Source: CAWFFV01 sp963814985
GTDB taxonomy: Bacteria; Chloroflexota; Ktedonobacteria; Ktedonobacterales; Ktedonobacteraceae
Direction: 5' to 3'
Length of the DNA stretch: 19,189 nt
Assembly (NCBI GenBank): GCA_963814985.1
Contig: CAWFFV010000120.1
Span: forward strand, 1-19,189
Both the position numbers and the translations under genes were made by a program. Positions 6,543 to 13,691 of the stretch are shown here, piece by piece. Every line of letters begins with the position of its first letter. The stretch's first letter is position 1. Under the pieces are notes generated by a model. The model was not told the DNA's origin and ran no database searches. It saw only the letters and a list, made by a program, of their open reading frames with translations.

Positions 6543-7907
6543 ATGTCCACAATAGAAATCTTTTGTTGTTACGCTCGAAAAGACCTGCAGCTTCTCAATG
6601 ATCTCAAGAAACACCTCATGCCAATGCAGCACAGCGCCCAGATACATATCTGGGCGGACACTGATATTGACGCTGGAGAGGAATGGGAAAAAGAGATCGA
6701 TAACCATCTCAATACTGCTCAGATCATCTTATTACTCATCAGCCCTGATTTTATCGCTTCTAATTACTGTTATAGCGTTGAGATGATGCGGGCATTAGAG
6801 CGACATGAACAAGGCGAGGCGCGTGTTATCCCCATTATTTTACGTCCAACAGACTGGCAAAATACGCTGCTAAGGAAGCTACAAGCACTGCCAACGGGAG
6901 CGAAACCAGTTACCAGCGCTCTAAACCAGGACGATGCTTTACTCGACGCGGCTAAGGGGGTGAGAAAAGCAGTAGTGGAAATGCAAAAGAAAATTTCGCA
7001 AGAAAATCAACAATTACCCATTTTAGAAAAGAGAGAAGAAAACAGGATGGGATTTGGGAAGAAGCCCAACAAGATGAATGAGAGAACGAGGGTGGCTTAC
7101 ATTGCTGTCGCAGTTATTGTCATATCTGCCCTTATTGAGGGAATAGTCTTGCTACATAACACAACCCTAGCAAGAACAACAAAGCCAACCCCAACCAGCG
7201 CAGCAACTCCAGCAACAACAGTAAGGTCAACGTCAAGCAGTACGGTTACCCCAACACTGACAGTAACGCCAACCTCAACCAGTACCGTGGCTCCAACTCC
7301 CTCGCCTTCAACACCCGTTTTGGTTCGACCAGGAACGCCATTTCTTGCTGATCTAATGACCAGTCCCAACAACGAAGATCAATGGGACGTTATAACTCAA
7401 TCATATGTTACCTGTGGCTTTAGTAACGGAGGGTACGATGTCAAAGTTCCTGCAAATACGGTGGGTGGATGCAGTACAAATGCATCAGTGACAAATCTGA
7501 CAGACTTCATTTATGAAATCGACATGACGATTGTGAGTGGGGTAACGATGACACGAGTCCCACTCGTGGCGCAGGTCTGATGTTTCGCTATACGAGCCAG
7601 AATGGAGCCTCGAATTATGGAGTAAGTTTTCAGCAAGATGAACCTACTACCTGTTCACCTACAAGAATGGGACGCCTGGGGCAAGTCTTGGAACTGGCCA
7701 TTGTAACAGTTTTCATCAAGGGGTGAACCGAACGAATTGATAGATGTAAAGATGCAAGGATCTACTATTACGCTTTTTGTGAACAATGCTTATGCGGTAA
7801 CTGTGACTGATACCCAGTTCCAAAGCGGCCAATTTGGTGTACAGATAGGTTCAGGTAATGCGCCATCTGAAGTAGTGTACCGCAATCTCAAAGTGTGGAA
7901 ATTGTAG
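6543..7907 (+). pseudogene. TIR-domain membrane protein with Ser/Thr/Pro linker and LamG-like domain, frameshifted
   Basis: The ATG 6543 lies 5 nt after AGGTGG; a GTG at 6534 is an alternative. Residues 3-130 form a TIR domain (IFCCYARKDLQLLNDLKKHL; HLNTAQIILLLISPDFIASN; YCYSVEMMRALERHEQ; ARVIPIILRPTDW). Glu80 is at the place of the catalytic Glu of NAD-cleaving TIR domains. Residues 184-206 are one membrane helix, then a Thr/Ser/Pro-rich linker (207-262), then a beta-rich C-terminal domain outside the membrane. That last domain is split by three single-base frameshifts, near 7549, 7633 and 7738. The pieces MFRYTSQNGASNYGVSF, YYLFTYKNGTPG and GSTITLFVNNAYAVTVTDTQ through VVYRNLKVWKL, ending at the stop 7905-7907, reassemble into a LamG-like or DUF1080-like fold. 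The TIR and membrane parts are intact up to a stop at 7578-7580, so a truncated protein could be made. It may be a stress or defence sensor, but its ligand is unknown. Confidence 0.75.
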
Positions 7908-7934
7908 GTGTTCTTAGGAAGTTCTTCAAGCAAA

Positions 7935-8571
7935 GATTGCCGTCCTTGCGAAAAACGGTGCGATGCTCCGATTGCTCTGGCGCAGCGCTGTGAATGGGAG
8001 ATTGGCTACCAGGATGAGGTGTGGTGGAGCAAAGTGAGCCAACCCAACGTGCGTAGCTGGGATAAGAGGGACGAACTGCTGCGTTTACAGGAACTCCCAG
8101 CGGATAAGAACGATCTCTACCCCAAAGCGCTGGCCTGATACGGATGCTTTCCGCCGACAGCGGTCGCATGCAATCCCTGCGTTTTGTGTCGGGGCGCCCC
8201 ATCAGCCAGGTGGCCACGGACTTCCTGGAGTGCTGTGTGAGCAGGTCCAAGCACAGGGCAAAAGCGTTCTGGTGCTGATTTGGGAGAACGCCTCCTGGCA
8301 TGTGAGCGAGCAGGTCAAAACCTGGCTACGTGAGCACAATCAAACGGTGCTTCGCGAAGCTCAAGCGGGGAAAGCAGGTGTGCGCATCATTCCATGCTGG
8401 TTGCCCACCAAGAGTCCCTGGCTCAACAGGATTGAACCGAAGTGGGTCCACGGCAAGCGTGCCATTGTCGAGCCTGCCCGGTTGTTGACCGCTCAGGAAC
8501 TCAGACAGCGCGTGTGTGAGTACTTTGGTTGTGAACAGGCAGAGTTCCTGACACAGCGAGCTACTTCCTGA
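7935..8571 (+). pseudogene. IS630-family transposase relic (IS630-C), 5'-truncated
   Basis: This is homologous to the C-terminal half of the IS630-B transposase: IALAQRCEWEIGYQDEVWWS, LPADKNDLYPKALA, then SLRFVSGRPIS, VLVLIWENASWH and PTKSPWLNRIEPKWVHGKRA. The HTH half is missing; the homology begins within about 30 bp of the TIR-gene stop. A Cys codon has become TGA (8137-8139), and frameshifts follow near 8150 and 8231. The second catalytic Asp is Glu (WENASWH against WDNASWH), so even a repaired protein may be inactive. The first Asp and final Glu remain. The stop is at 8569-8571. I could not place a right terminal repeat with confidence; the following 90 bp contain only a weak AAGGG...CCCTT hairpin. 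Confidence 0.8.
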
Positions 8572-8661
8572 TGCGAAGGGAGGAACTCTTCCCTTGAAGA
8601 CTCCCTTTTACACTGTTTTGAGTGCGACACGAAGACGGGTCGCCTATGGGGCTTGAGCCCT

Positions 8662-9064
8662 TCAAGAGAAAGCTCCTGCTTTCCGCTCAGAGAGGAGCGA
8701 GCGGCCGTTGGGGGCAAAATCGCCATAGTAGCGTGGTTGCAGATGACAATGGAGATGCGGGATGGAGTTGCCCAGAATTTGCAAGTTCATTTTAATCGGC
8801 TGGTAGACATGCTCCAGCACTTGGGCCACATGCATCAGGTCGGCAAAAAAAGCGGCTTGATCAGCAGCAGGAGGTACAGACATGCTGCCGACAGATAAAC
8901 ACGCAGTGCCCAGGGGTATCTGGATGCCGGCTCAAGCGCAAGCGGCCCGTTGGGAGATCGATCACCGTGCGCCCAGAGGCGTCAAGGGGGTCGTGAGCGG
9001 CCATCGCCTCACACAGGGGACCCCTATCGCCGCGCCAAAGCGCCTCCCATTGCTCGCGTGGCAT
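8662..9064 (-). pseudogene. HIT-family nucleotide hydrolase, frameshifted
   Basis: Read on the minus strand from ATG 9064: MPREQWEALWRGDRGPLCEA, then GRLRLSRHPDTPGHCVFICR QHV, then after a frameshift near 8880 PPAADQAAFFADLMHVAQVL, EHVYQPIKMNLQILGNSIPH and HLHCHLQPRYYGDFAPNG. The last part carries the HIT signature HxHxH (PHLHCHLQ), whose His residues bind and attack the alpha-phosphate of nucleotide substrates such as AppppA or AMP-conjugates. The fold before and after the break matches the family, so the lesion is one indel. The gene starts directly after the TGA of a small upstream gene (TGA ATG), which implies translational coupling. A functional product would need the frame restored, so it may be a sequencing error or a recent pseudogene. 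Confidence 0.75.
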
Positions 9065-9220
9065 TCACTCCCCTAAGGCCATCAGTAAAAATCCCCTCGT
9101 ATAGTTGCTCACCCAGTGAGCAAGAAACTCTGCCACATTCTTGCGATTCTGACGCGATGCAAACGCTTCGGGAGTGCTTTCGACAATCTGATCATCCAAC
9201 TCCAGCTCAATTTTTCGCAA
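9065..9220 (-). CDS. small protein, 51 aa, upstream of the HIT gene
   Basis: On the minus strand a TTG start (9220-9218) follows a strong AGGAGG Shine-Dalgarno at 6-nt spacing, which decides the start. The protein reads MRKIELELDDQIVESTPEAF, ASRQNRKNVAEFLAHWVSNY and TRGFLLMALGE. The N-terminal beta strand and following helices recall small ribbon-helix-helix-like or antitoxin-like folds, but I recognise no family. Its TGA (9067-9065) abuts the ATG of the HIT gene, so the two form one transcription unit. A weak promoter may lie at 9302-9297 (TTGTGT) and 9279-9274 (TACCCT), 17 nt apart. The frame is intact. Confidence 0.55.
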   Translation of the reverse strand: MRKIELELDDQIVESTPEAFASRQNRKNVAEFLAHWVSNYTRGFLLMALGE

Positions 9221-9622
9221 CGCTTTCCTCCTGCTCTTGAGATGTTGTGATTGTGGACGCGTGTCCCTTGCTTAGGGTAACAGCTTTCTCATCTTTACAC
9301 AAGAGCTTTTATGAACCTGCACTTAGTTAAATAGACAAAACCAGATGTATGCATGTGCCTCAAGCGACCTATGGAGGACTTTTATAAGGTTTCATTTGTA
9401 GCGTAATTTTCAAAAGCTATGAGAAAAGTAAAATGAGAAGAGTAAAACATAATATATTTACATTGATTAAATGGATAAGTTTGCAAAATCTTCTCAAGAA
9501 TGTTTCATAGTAACTATGTGCAGCTTTCATAACAAGCATTTCGAGCAGGAACAGAAAAAGAGGATATACTCATCGCCTCCAAAAAGTACAGGAGTGGAGG
9601 TGATGAGTAGAAGACCACCCTA
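9221..9622. other. AT-rich gene-free stretch with one hairpin
   Basis: About 400 bases, markedly AT-rich around 9380-9540, with no credible frame on either strand. The one clear structure is a 13-bp inverted repeat with one G-U pair: ACTCATCGCCTCC (9568-9580) and GGAGGTGATGAGT (9596-9608), loop 15 nt. It lies just beyond the end of the minus-strand regulator cluster and could be its terminator, although no T-run follows on either side. Confidence 0.5.
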
Positions 9623-9793
9623 TTAGGAAACACGATCTTGCTTTTCTGCAAAATCGCTCATTTGCGACACCTGAGCTGCGAATCGGTAAGCGTCGGTCTG
9701 CTCTCTGGCAGCTTGCACATCGGCTTGCGTCTCCTTACTGGGCTGCCAACGGTGATCAGAGATGCTCTTCATTTGCGTGAATAGGCACTCCAT
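9623..9793 (-). CDS. possible small protein, 56 aa, downstream of the regulator
   Basis: The minus-strand frame reads MECLFTQMKSISDHRWQPSK, ETQADVQAAREQTDAYRFAA and QVSQMSDFAEKQDRVS, ending at TAA 9625-9623. It could start at ATG 9793 or at the internal ATG 9772. Neither has a strong Shine-Dalgarno. The composition (Gln/Ala/Asp-rich amphipathic helix) is protein-like. It lies 10 nt after the stop of the winged-helix regulator gene on the same strand. I do not recognise a family. It may be a real third gene of the cluster or chance. Confidence 0.3.
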   Translation of the reverse strand: MECLFTQMKSISDHRWQPSKETQADVQAAREQTDAYRFAAQVSQMSDFAEKQDRVS

Positions 9794-9809
9794 ATCTGAT
9801 TAATCAGAT
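9794..9809. promoter_or_regulatory. perfect 16-bp palindrome at the regulator stop codon
   Basis: ATCTGATTAATCAGAT is identical to its own reverse complement. It overlaps the TGA of the regulator gene (9806-9804) and immediately precedes the candidate start of the 56-aa ORF. It may be a dimeric protein-binding site or a small structural element. No second copy was noticed in the window. Confidence 0.4.
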
Positions 9810-11039
9810 CAGTCTTGCCATAGCACCCAAGAGCACAACGCAGCGACGAAGCGCTCTCTCACTCATTCCGACACGCTCACCATATTCCCCATGAGGACCA
9901 AAGGTCACTTTGCTATCGAATTTTGAATTGCATGAATACATGGCATAGCTTTGAAATTTTTGAGCTGCTCGGCCAAAGTATTCTTGCTGTTTGCGCAGAT
10001 TCGCCTCTCCCATTTCCATACCATTATCGCCGTAGCGCAGGCCCATTCTCCATTCATATTCAGCGGTATACCATAACGCATCGAGATAGTAATCTCGGAA
10101 TTGCGTGTAAGGCTTGCGTACCCAAGAACGGCGACCCTGCCAGGACCGAAATTCGCTGGGGAACTTCTTCAGAAGCGATTCCAGGAAATCGCCCGGATAA
10201 TTCGCAATGAGCTGCTCGCAGGCTTCCCAGACATCTTCTGGAATCTCATCAACCAGCTTTCCATCTTTGCGTGCAAGCGCGAGAACTTTATAATTTGTCT
10301 CGAGGAGGTCCAGATCATCGACGCGACAACAATCAGCGAGGCCCCAGAAGCCTGAATCACTCACGAATGGGTCCAGATCAGGATCAATTACCTCTTTGCC
10401 CGCTGGCCTATTGACGTATTCGGTCACCACTTCTCTGATTTTTTTGCGTAACAATTTCTTATGCGATTCAAATCGTTCTGAGAGTTTGTCCTCCGTTGCA
10501 TCTTCATCCGCCAACCCCCAACCAAAAACGTGCTCTAAGATTTTATCCCGGCTAATGAGTTCTCCTCGCCGCCAAGCAATATAGGTCAAGAGTTGAACCC
10601 TCTTTGCGTTAAGGGTCAAAGGCACAACAACGTGCTCACCGCCAGGAACATTGATCCTCATGCTGACATCTTTCAATAATCGAATCGAAATCACTGGCTC
10701 GGAGGTGGCAATATGTTCGCTTCCCACTGCTAGTGGCTGTGATAGATTTGATGTCTGAAAGGGAGCTACGATGTGGTTGGCTCTGACGGGGAGAACATCC
10801 CGTCTCTGATCAGCAGGGACTACTGATTGTTCATCTTTGACAAGTAAGGTGGATCTGTTTGCTTCCTCCACTTGCTTGCTCGGAGCCTGCGTCAATGACA
10901 GCATTGGTGGAAGGGGCGTTTCAGGATTGTAACCCTGCGAGCCTGATGCTACCTGTAAGCGTGAAGGAGCCGAGAATGATACCACTTGTATCTTTGGTGT
11001 TTGCTCTAGCGTTGAAGAGGATGTGCCGCGATAGATCAT
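9804..11039 (-). CDS. winged-helix transcriptional regulator with BTAD-like C-terminus, 411 aa
   Basis: The first 115 residues are Ser/Pro/Gln-rich and probably disordered. Residues about 116-245 form a winged-helix DNA-binding domain of the OmpR/SARP type: a beta-strand start (VISIRLLKDVSMRINVPGGE), the helix LTLNAKRVQLLTYIAWRRGE, a recognition part LISRDKILEHVFGWG, and a long helix EDKLSERFESHKKLLRKKIR. Residues about 246-411 are alpha-helical and look like a bacterial transcriptional activator domain (YKVLALARKDGKLVDEI; YYLDALWYTAEYEWRMGLRY; ALRRCVVLLGAM). No membrane helix is present. The gene starts 8 nt after the stop of the 110-aa membrane protein gene, same strand, so they form an operon and the start may depend on coupling (only AGCAGCAAAG precedes the ATG). 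The target genes are unknown. The frame is intact. Confidence 0.75.
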   Translation of the reverse strand: MIYRGTSSSTLEQTPKIQVVSFSAPSRLQVASGSQGYNPETPLPPMLSLTQAPSKQVEEANRSTLLVKDEQSVVPADQRRDVLPVRANHIVAPFQTSNLSQPLAVGSEHIATSEPVISIRLLKDVSMRINVPGGEHVVVPLTLNAKRVQLLTYIAWRRGELISRDKILEHVFGWGLADEDATEDKLSERFESHKKLLRKKIREVVTEYVNRPAGKEVIDPDLDPFVSDSGFWGLADCCRVDDLDLLETNYKVLALARKDGKLVDEIPEDVWEACEQLIANYPGDFLESLLKKFPSEFRSWQGRRSWVRKPYTQFRDYYLDALWYTAEYEWRMGLRYGDNGMEMGEANLRKQQEYFGRAAQKFQSYAMYSCNSKFDSKVTFGPHGEYGERVGMSERALRRCVVLLGAMARLI

Positions 11040-11047
11040 CTTTGCTG

Positions 11048-11380
11048 CTAGCGCACCCAGTTGTACTTGTTCAGGTCGAACGTCATCTGTTCCCTCTTCA
11101 CTCTGGGATGATTGGATGAGGTAATAAAGCCAAAAATCATTCCTGTTATTCCCATAAGGAGAAAAGGAGATGCAATTTTAATCGTCAGGTAGATGATAAT
11201 TCTGCGGTTTGTGGGTATTTGCCAGAGGCTTGGAAATTGCGAGACATGACTCCAGAACTCCCTCCAGTTGGGGAGTGTCCAGAGAATGAAAGCAAGTATC
11301 CCTACTGCGACGATAACCAGGACAGGTTTCCGCCATCGGAGGAGAAGCGCAGAACGAAAAAGGGGATCAATGTCAGGCAT
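11048..11380 (-). CDS. small membrane protein with two helices, 110 aa
   Basis: The start ATG 11380 is chosen because AAAGGAAAG lies just upstream on the minus strand. The frame stays open for another 144 codons, but that extension has no ribosome-binding site and looks non-protein. Two membrane segments are visible: about 19-36 (PVLVIVAVGILAFILWTL) and about 60-88 (RIIIYLTIKIASPFLLMGIT onward). A short Trp-rich loop lies between them (NWREFWSHVSQFPSLWQI), and there is a charged cytoplasmic tail (HPRVKREQMTFDLNKYNWVR). It is the first gene of a two-gene operon with the winged-helix regulator. This pairing suggests a membrane-linked regulatory unit, but nothing in the sequence names a signal. 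I do not recognise the family. Confidence 0.6.
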   Translation of the reverse strand: MPDIDPLFRSALLLRWRKPVLVIVAVGILAFILWTLPNWREFWSHVSQFPSLWQIPTNRRIIIYLTIKIASPFLLMGITGMIFGFITSSNHPRVKREQMTFDLNKYNWVR

Positions 11381-12012
11381 TGCTCTTTCCTTTCTAAACA
11401 CTACTATGAGGCGCATACAATGACCAACATACGATAGATATATACATGAAAAATCGTGTAGAACTTTTCTTTTATCCAGGCTCGTCGCTCTCTGCCTTAC
11501 GCCTTTCTCTTGCCTGAAAAAAGTCAGGTATGGCATAGCTGTAACACAATAGTTCTCTGGAGTCCGTCTTTCGATGACTTTTGGTGCATTTGACGATCTC
11601 AAACGCATCAATGTGATCGACCTTAGTATACAATGCAATGACAAAAAATGATAATAGAGGTGAATGGGCTCTACGCGTGAGTGTAGCATCACACGCCAGT
11701 TTCCTATGAGGAAGCGAACCGGATCAGAACAGAACATGATATGAAAACGACCTGGAAGAAAACCTGGAAGGTACTGAGAAAGCGAGGCGGGAAGCGATGC
11801 CAGGTGGAACAAGGCACGCGGAGGAACTGATGAAGCGAATGACTGCCAGCATCCCTCTACTCTTGATCACAACAACCTCTGCGGCTCGTACCATGCTATG
11901 CTATAATCAACATGGCGATTCTGGGCCCATGGTGAATCCTTTGATTGGATAGATTGGCACGCTTTGGTGATCAACGTTTGAACTTACGCTAGGTGATACA
12001 CTGAGGAGCGGC
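11381..12012. other. gene-free stretch between two divergent transcription units
   Basis: About 630 bases separate the minus-strand membrane/regulator operon from the plus-strand zinc-ribbon gene. It should hold both promoters. Only the plus-strand extended -10 (11899-11907) is clear. A short tandem ACCTGGAAG motif occurs around 11750-11770. The long minus-strand frame through this stretch has no start signal and no family. Confidence 0.45.
11899..11907 (+). promoter_or_regulatory. extended -10 promoter element
   Basis: TGCTATAAT is a perfect TGn-TATAAT extended -10 box about 105 nt upstream of the 12013 gene on the same strand. No good -35 sits 17 nt upstream, which extended -10 promoters do not require. 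Confidence 0.5.
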
Positions 12013-12303
12013 ATGAGAGAAAAAGTGATCTTTTGCAAGGATGATGGTATGTTAGAAGACTACATACAAGCACACAAGTATTCAATACGGAACCGAACGC
12101 AATTAGAGAAAAGCACATTTTGTGGTTGTTTCTACTGCAAAAGAATCTATAATCCAGCAGAGATTCACGAATGGGTTGATGAGAACGGGGTCACAGCACT
12201 GTGTCCGTATTGTGGGATTGACTCAGTCATTGGTGATGCATCCGGTTATCCCCTTGGAGATGAATTCTTACATACTATGCACAACTACTGGTTCAGCACG
12301 TAA
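12013..12303 (+). CDS. small zinc-ribbon protein, 96 aa
   Basis: The ATG 12013 is preceded by GAGGAG at good spacing. The protein has a metal site made of C37/C39/C42 (FCGCFYCKR) and C64/C67 (CPYC) and then a highly conserved-looking tail, CPYCGIDSVIGDASGYPLGD. It resembles a widespread uncharacterised small cytoplasmic protein family that I know from many bacteria only as hypothetical. The family normally has about this length, so the gene looks complete. It stands alone; the region after it is occupied by a MITE-like repeat and an IS630 element. A perfect extended -10 lies upstream. Zinc binding is inferred from the cysteine spacing, and the function is unknown. Confidence 0.75.
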   Translation: MREKVIFCKDDGMLEDYIQAHKYSIRNRTQLEKSTFCGCFYCKRIYNPAEIHEWVDENGVTALCPYCGIDSVIGDASGYPLGDEFLHTMHNYWFST

Positions 12304-12340
12304 TAAAGAAATACTTTCTCACAACAAACTCGTCCTTCAC

Positions 12341-12456
12341 CAAATTTGACACTGTTGGTAAACTTCTCTGATCAAACATTTCAGGAGCGTGTTTCCTCCT
12401 GCCAGAAGCATGTAAAGGAAGCACGAAAAGTGGGTTTACCAACAGTGTCAAATTTG
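12341..12456. repeat. MITE-like element with perfect 23-bp terminal inverted repeats
   Basis: The arms 12341-12363 (starting CAAATTTGACACTGTTGG) and 12434-12456 are perfect reverse complements over 23 bp, separated by 70 nt. The middle contains another small inverted repeat (CAGGAG...CTCCTG, about 12383-12402). It has no coding capacity. No target-site duplication was found around it, and no element in the window shares these ends. It could be a miniature transposable element or a very long hairpin behind the zinc-ribbon gene. Confidence 0.6.
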
Positions 12457-12501
12457 AGCCAGATCCATCCAATATCAAAGGATTTACAGGTTATTATGCT
12501 A

Positions 12502-13401
12502 GTGCTCAGTCATGGTGAAATTGACAGGATGGAAACAAAGAGGTATCCTTCGAGAAAAAAGCCGAAAGGATCTCGATGAAGAAGTATATTGTGAAGTTAA
12601 GTAAACAAGAGCGGAAAGAGCTGCAAGAATTACTATCCAAAGGAAAGAGTTCAGCACGTAAAATAACACATGCACGTGTTCTGCTAAAAGCAGATGAAAG
12701 TGAAGGTGAATCAGGTTGGAAAGATGAACAGATAAGCGAAGCGTTAGAAGTGAGTCTTTCAACGATTCACCGCATACGTCAGCGTTTCGTGGAGGATGGT
12801 ACAGAAGCGGCACTCTCGCGGCGTCCAGGAAGCGGATATCGTGATCCGAAAGTTGATGGAGAGAAAGAAGCACATTTGATTGCACTAGCATGCAGTAAGC
12901 CACCAGAGGGGCGAGATCGTTGGACTTTACGGCTCTTATCTCAGAAAATGGTGGAATTGGAGTATATAGAAAGTTTGAGCTATGAAGGGGTGAGACAGAC
13001 ACTGAAAAAAACGAGCTTAAGCCTTGGTTAAAGAAGCAATGGTGTATTCCTCCTAAGAATAACTCTGAATTTGTATATCACATGGAAGATATCCTTTCCG
13101 TCTATATTTGCCCTTATGATGAGAAAAGACCACAACTTTGTATGGATGAAATAAATAAGCAGTTAGTCAGCGAAAAACGACAAATTTTACCAACACAGCC
13201 TGGAAAGACTGAATGCTATGACTACGAATATGAGAGGCAAGGGGTACGTAACATGTTTATTGTCAGTGAACCACTCACAGGACAGAGATATGTGAAAGTA
13301 ACAGAACGGCGAACAAAACGGGATTGGGCTCTCTTCATTCGAGAGATCGTCGATGTGCAGTATCCAGAAGCAGAAAAGGTGGTCCTTGTCCTGGATAATC
13401 T
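12502..13401 (+). mobile_element. IS630-family element (IS630-D), left part
   Basis: The left end GTGCTCAGTCATG (12502-12514) follows TA (12500-12501) and agrees at 10 of 13 bases with the IS630-B right repeat, which fits an IS630 terminal repeat. The transposase starts 74 nt inside. The element ends abruptly in the transposase at the second catalytic Asp, where the IS110 element begins. Only a possible stub (an Asn-Thr-His or Gln-His codon run) follows the IS110 at about 14926; the last third and right repeat are not seen. Confidence 0.65.
12576..13401 (+). pseudogene. IS630-family transposase, frameshifted and interrupted
   Basis: The ATG 12576 follows AAAGGA at 6 nt. The N-terminus is a good HTH (SKQERKELQELLSKGKSSAR; DEQISEALEVSLSTIHRIRQ; RFVEDGTEAALSRRPGSGYR). 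The frame is lost near 13010, where one A is missing from an A-run; the correct frame resumes as NELKPWLKKQWCIPP, then VYHMEDILSVYICPYDEKRP, QLCMDEINKQL (first catalytic Asp), YDYEYERQGVRNMF and VVLVLDNL (second catalytic Asp). After DNL the reading leaves the family because the IS110 element is inserted there, so the final catalytic Glu is missing. This belongs to a different IS630 subgroup from the IS630-B copy. The gene is inactive. Confidence 0.85.
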
Positions 13402-13415
13402 GGTAGAACCCCGCT

Positions 13416-13680
13416 AAGAAACATCATGCGCCGTAGGCGCACCACTGCCAATGAAAACGAGTATACTCAAAGAGGGAACCTCCTGGCGAGAAGACGACCA
13501 ACAATATACGGTGTGAGAACGTGCTTAAGAAACTGTACTGGAGTGTCTGGACGAACCACTGCATGTTGCCTCAACGGCGAAAGCCGCCTCTGAGAGCACG
13601 AAGAGGATACTGAAAAACAACAGACACCCGCCTTTGAGGTTGCCATGAGAGGAAAAGGAGAAAGTACCTTCAAGAGAAAG
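13416..13680 (+). ncRNA. candidate IS110 bridge RNA region (leader of the element)
   Basis: IS110-group elements carry a bridge RNA in the non-coding left end that guides target and donor recognition. This 265-nt leader is non-coding and rich in hairpins. They are TGCGCC GTA GGCGCA (13427-13441), GAGTATACTC (13459-13468), and CGGC GAAA GCCG with a GNRA tetraloop (13575-13586). A long-range pairing CCTCAA (13569-13574) with TTGAGG (13634-13639) is also possible. The first hairpin and its surroundings recur at 1676-1721 with a compensatory base-pair change, supporting an RNA structure. I could not identify the target- and donor-binding guide loops with confidence. Confidence 0.5.
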
Positions 13681-13691
13681 GAGTGCGCGAG

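Noticed and set aside
11381..11812. 144-codon N-terminal extension of the membrane protein frame
   Set aside because: There is no start signal at 11812, and a clear AAAGGAAAG-ATG start exists at 11380.
13469..13680. Specific target- and donor-binding guide loops in the IS110 leader
   Set aside because: I compared the leader with the junction sequences by eye and found no match long enough to claim.
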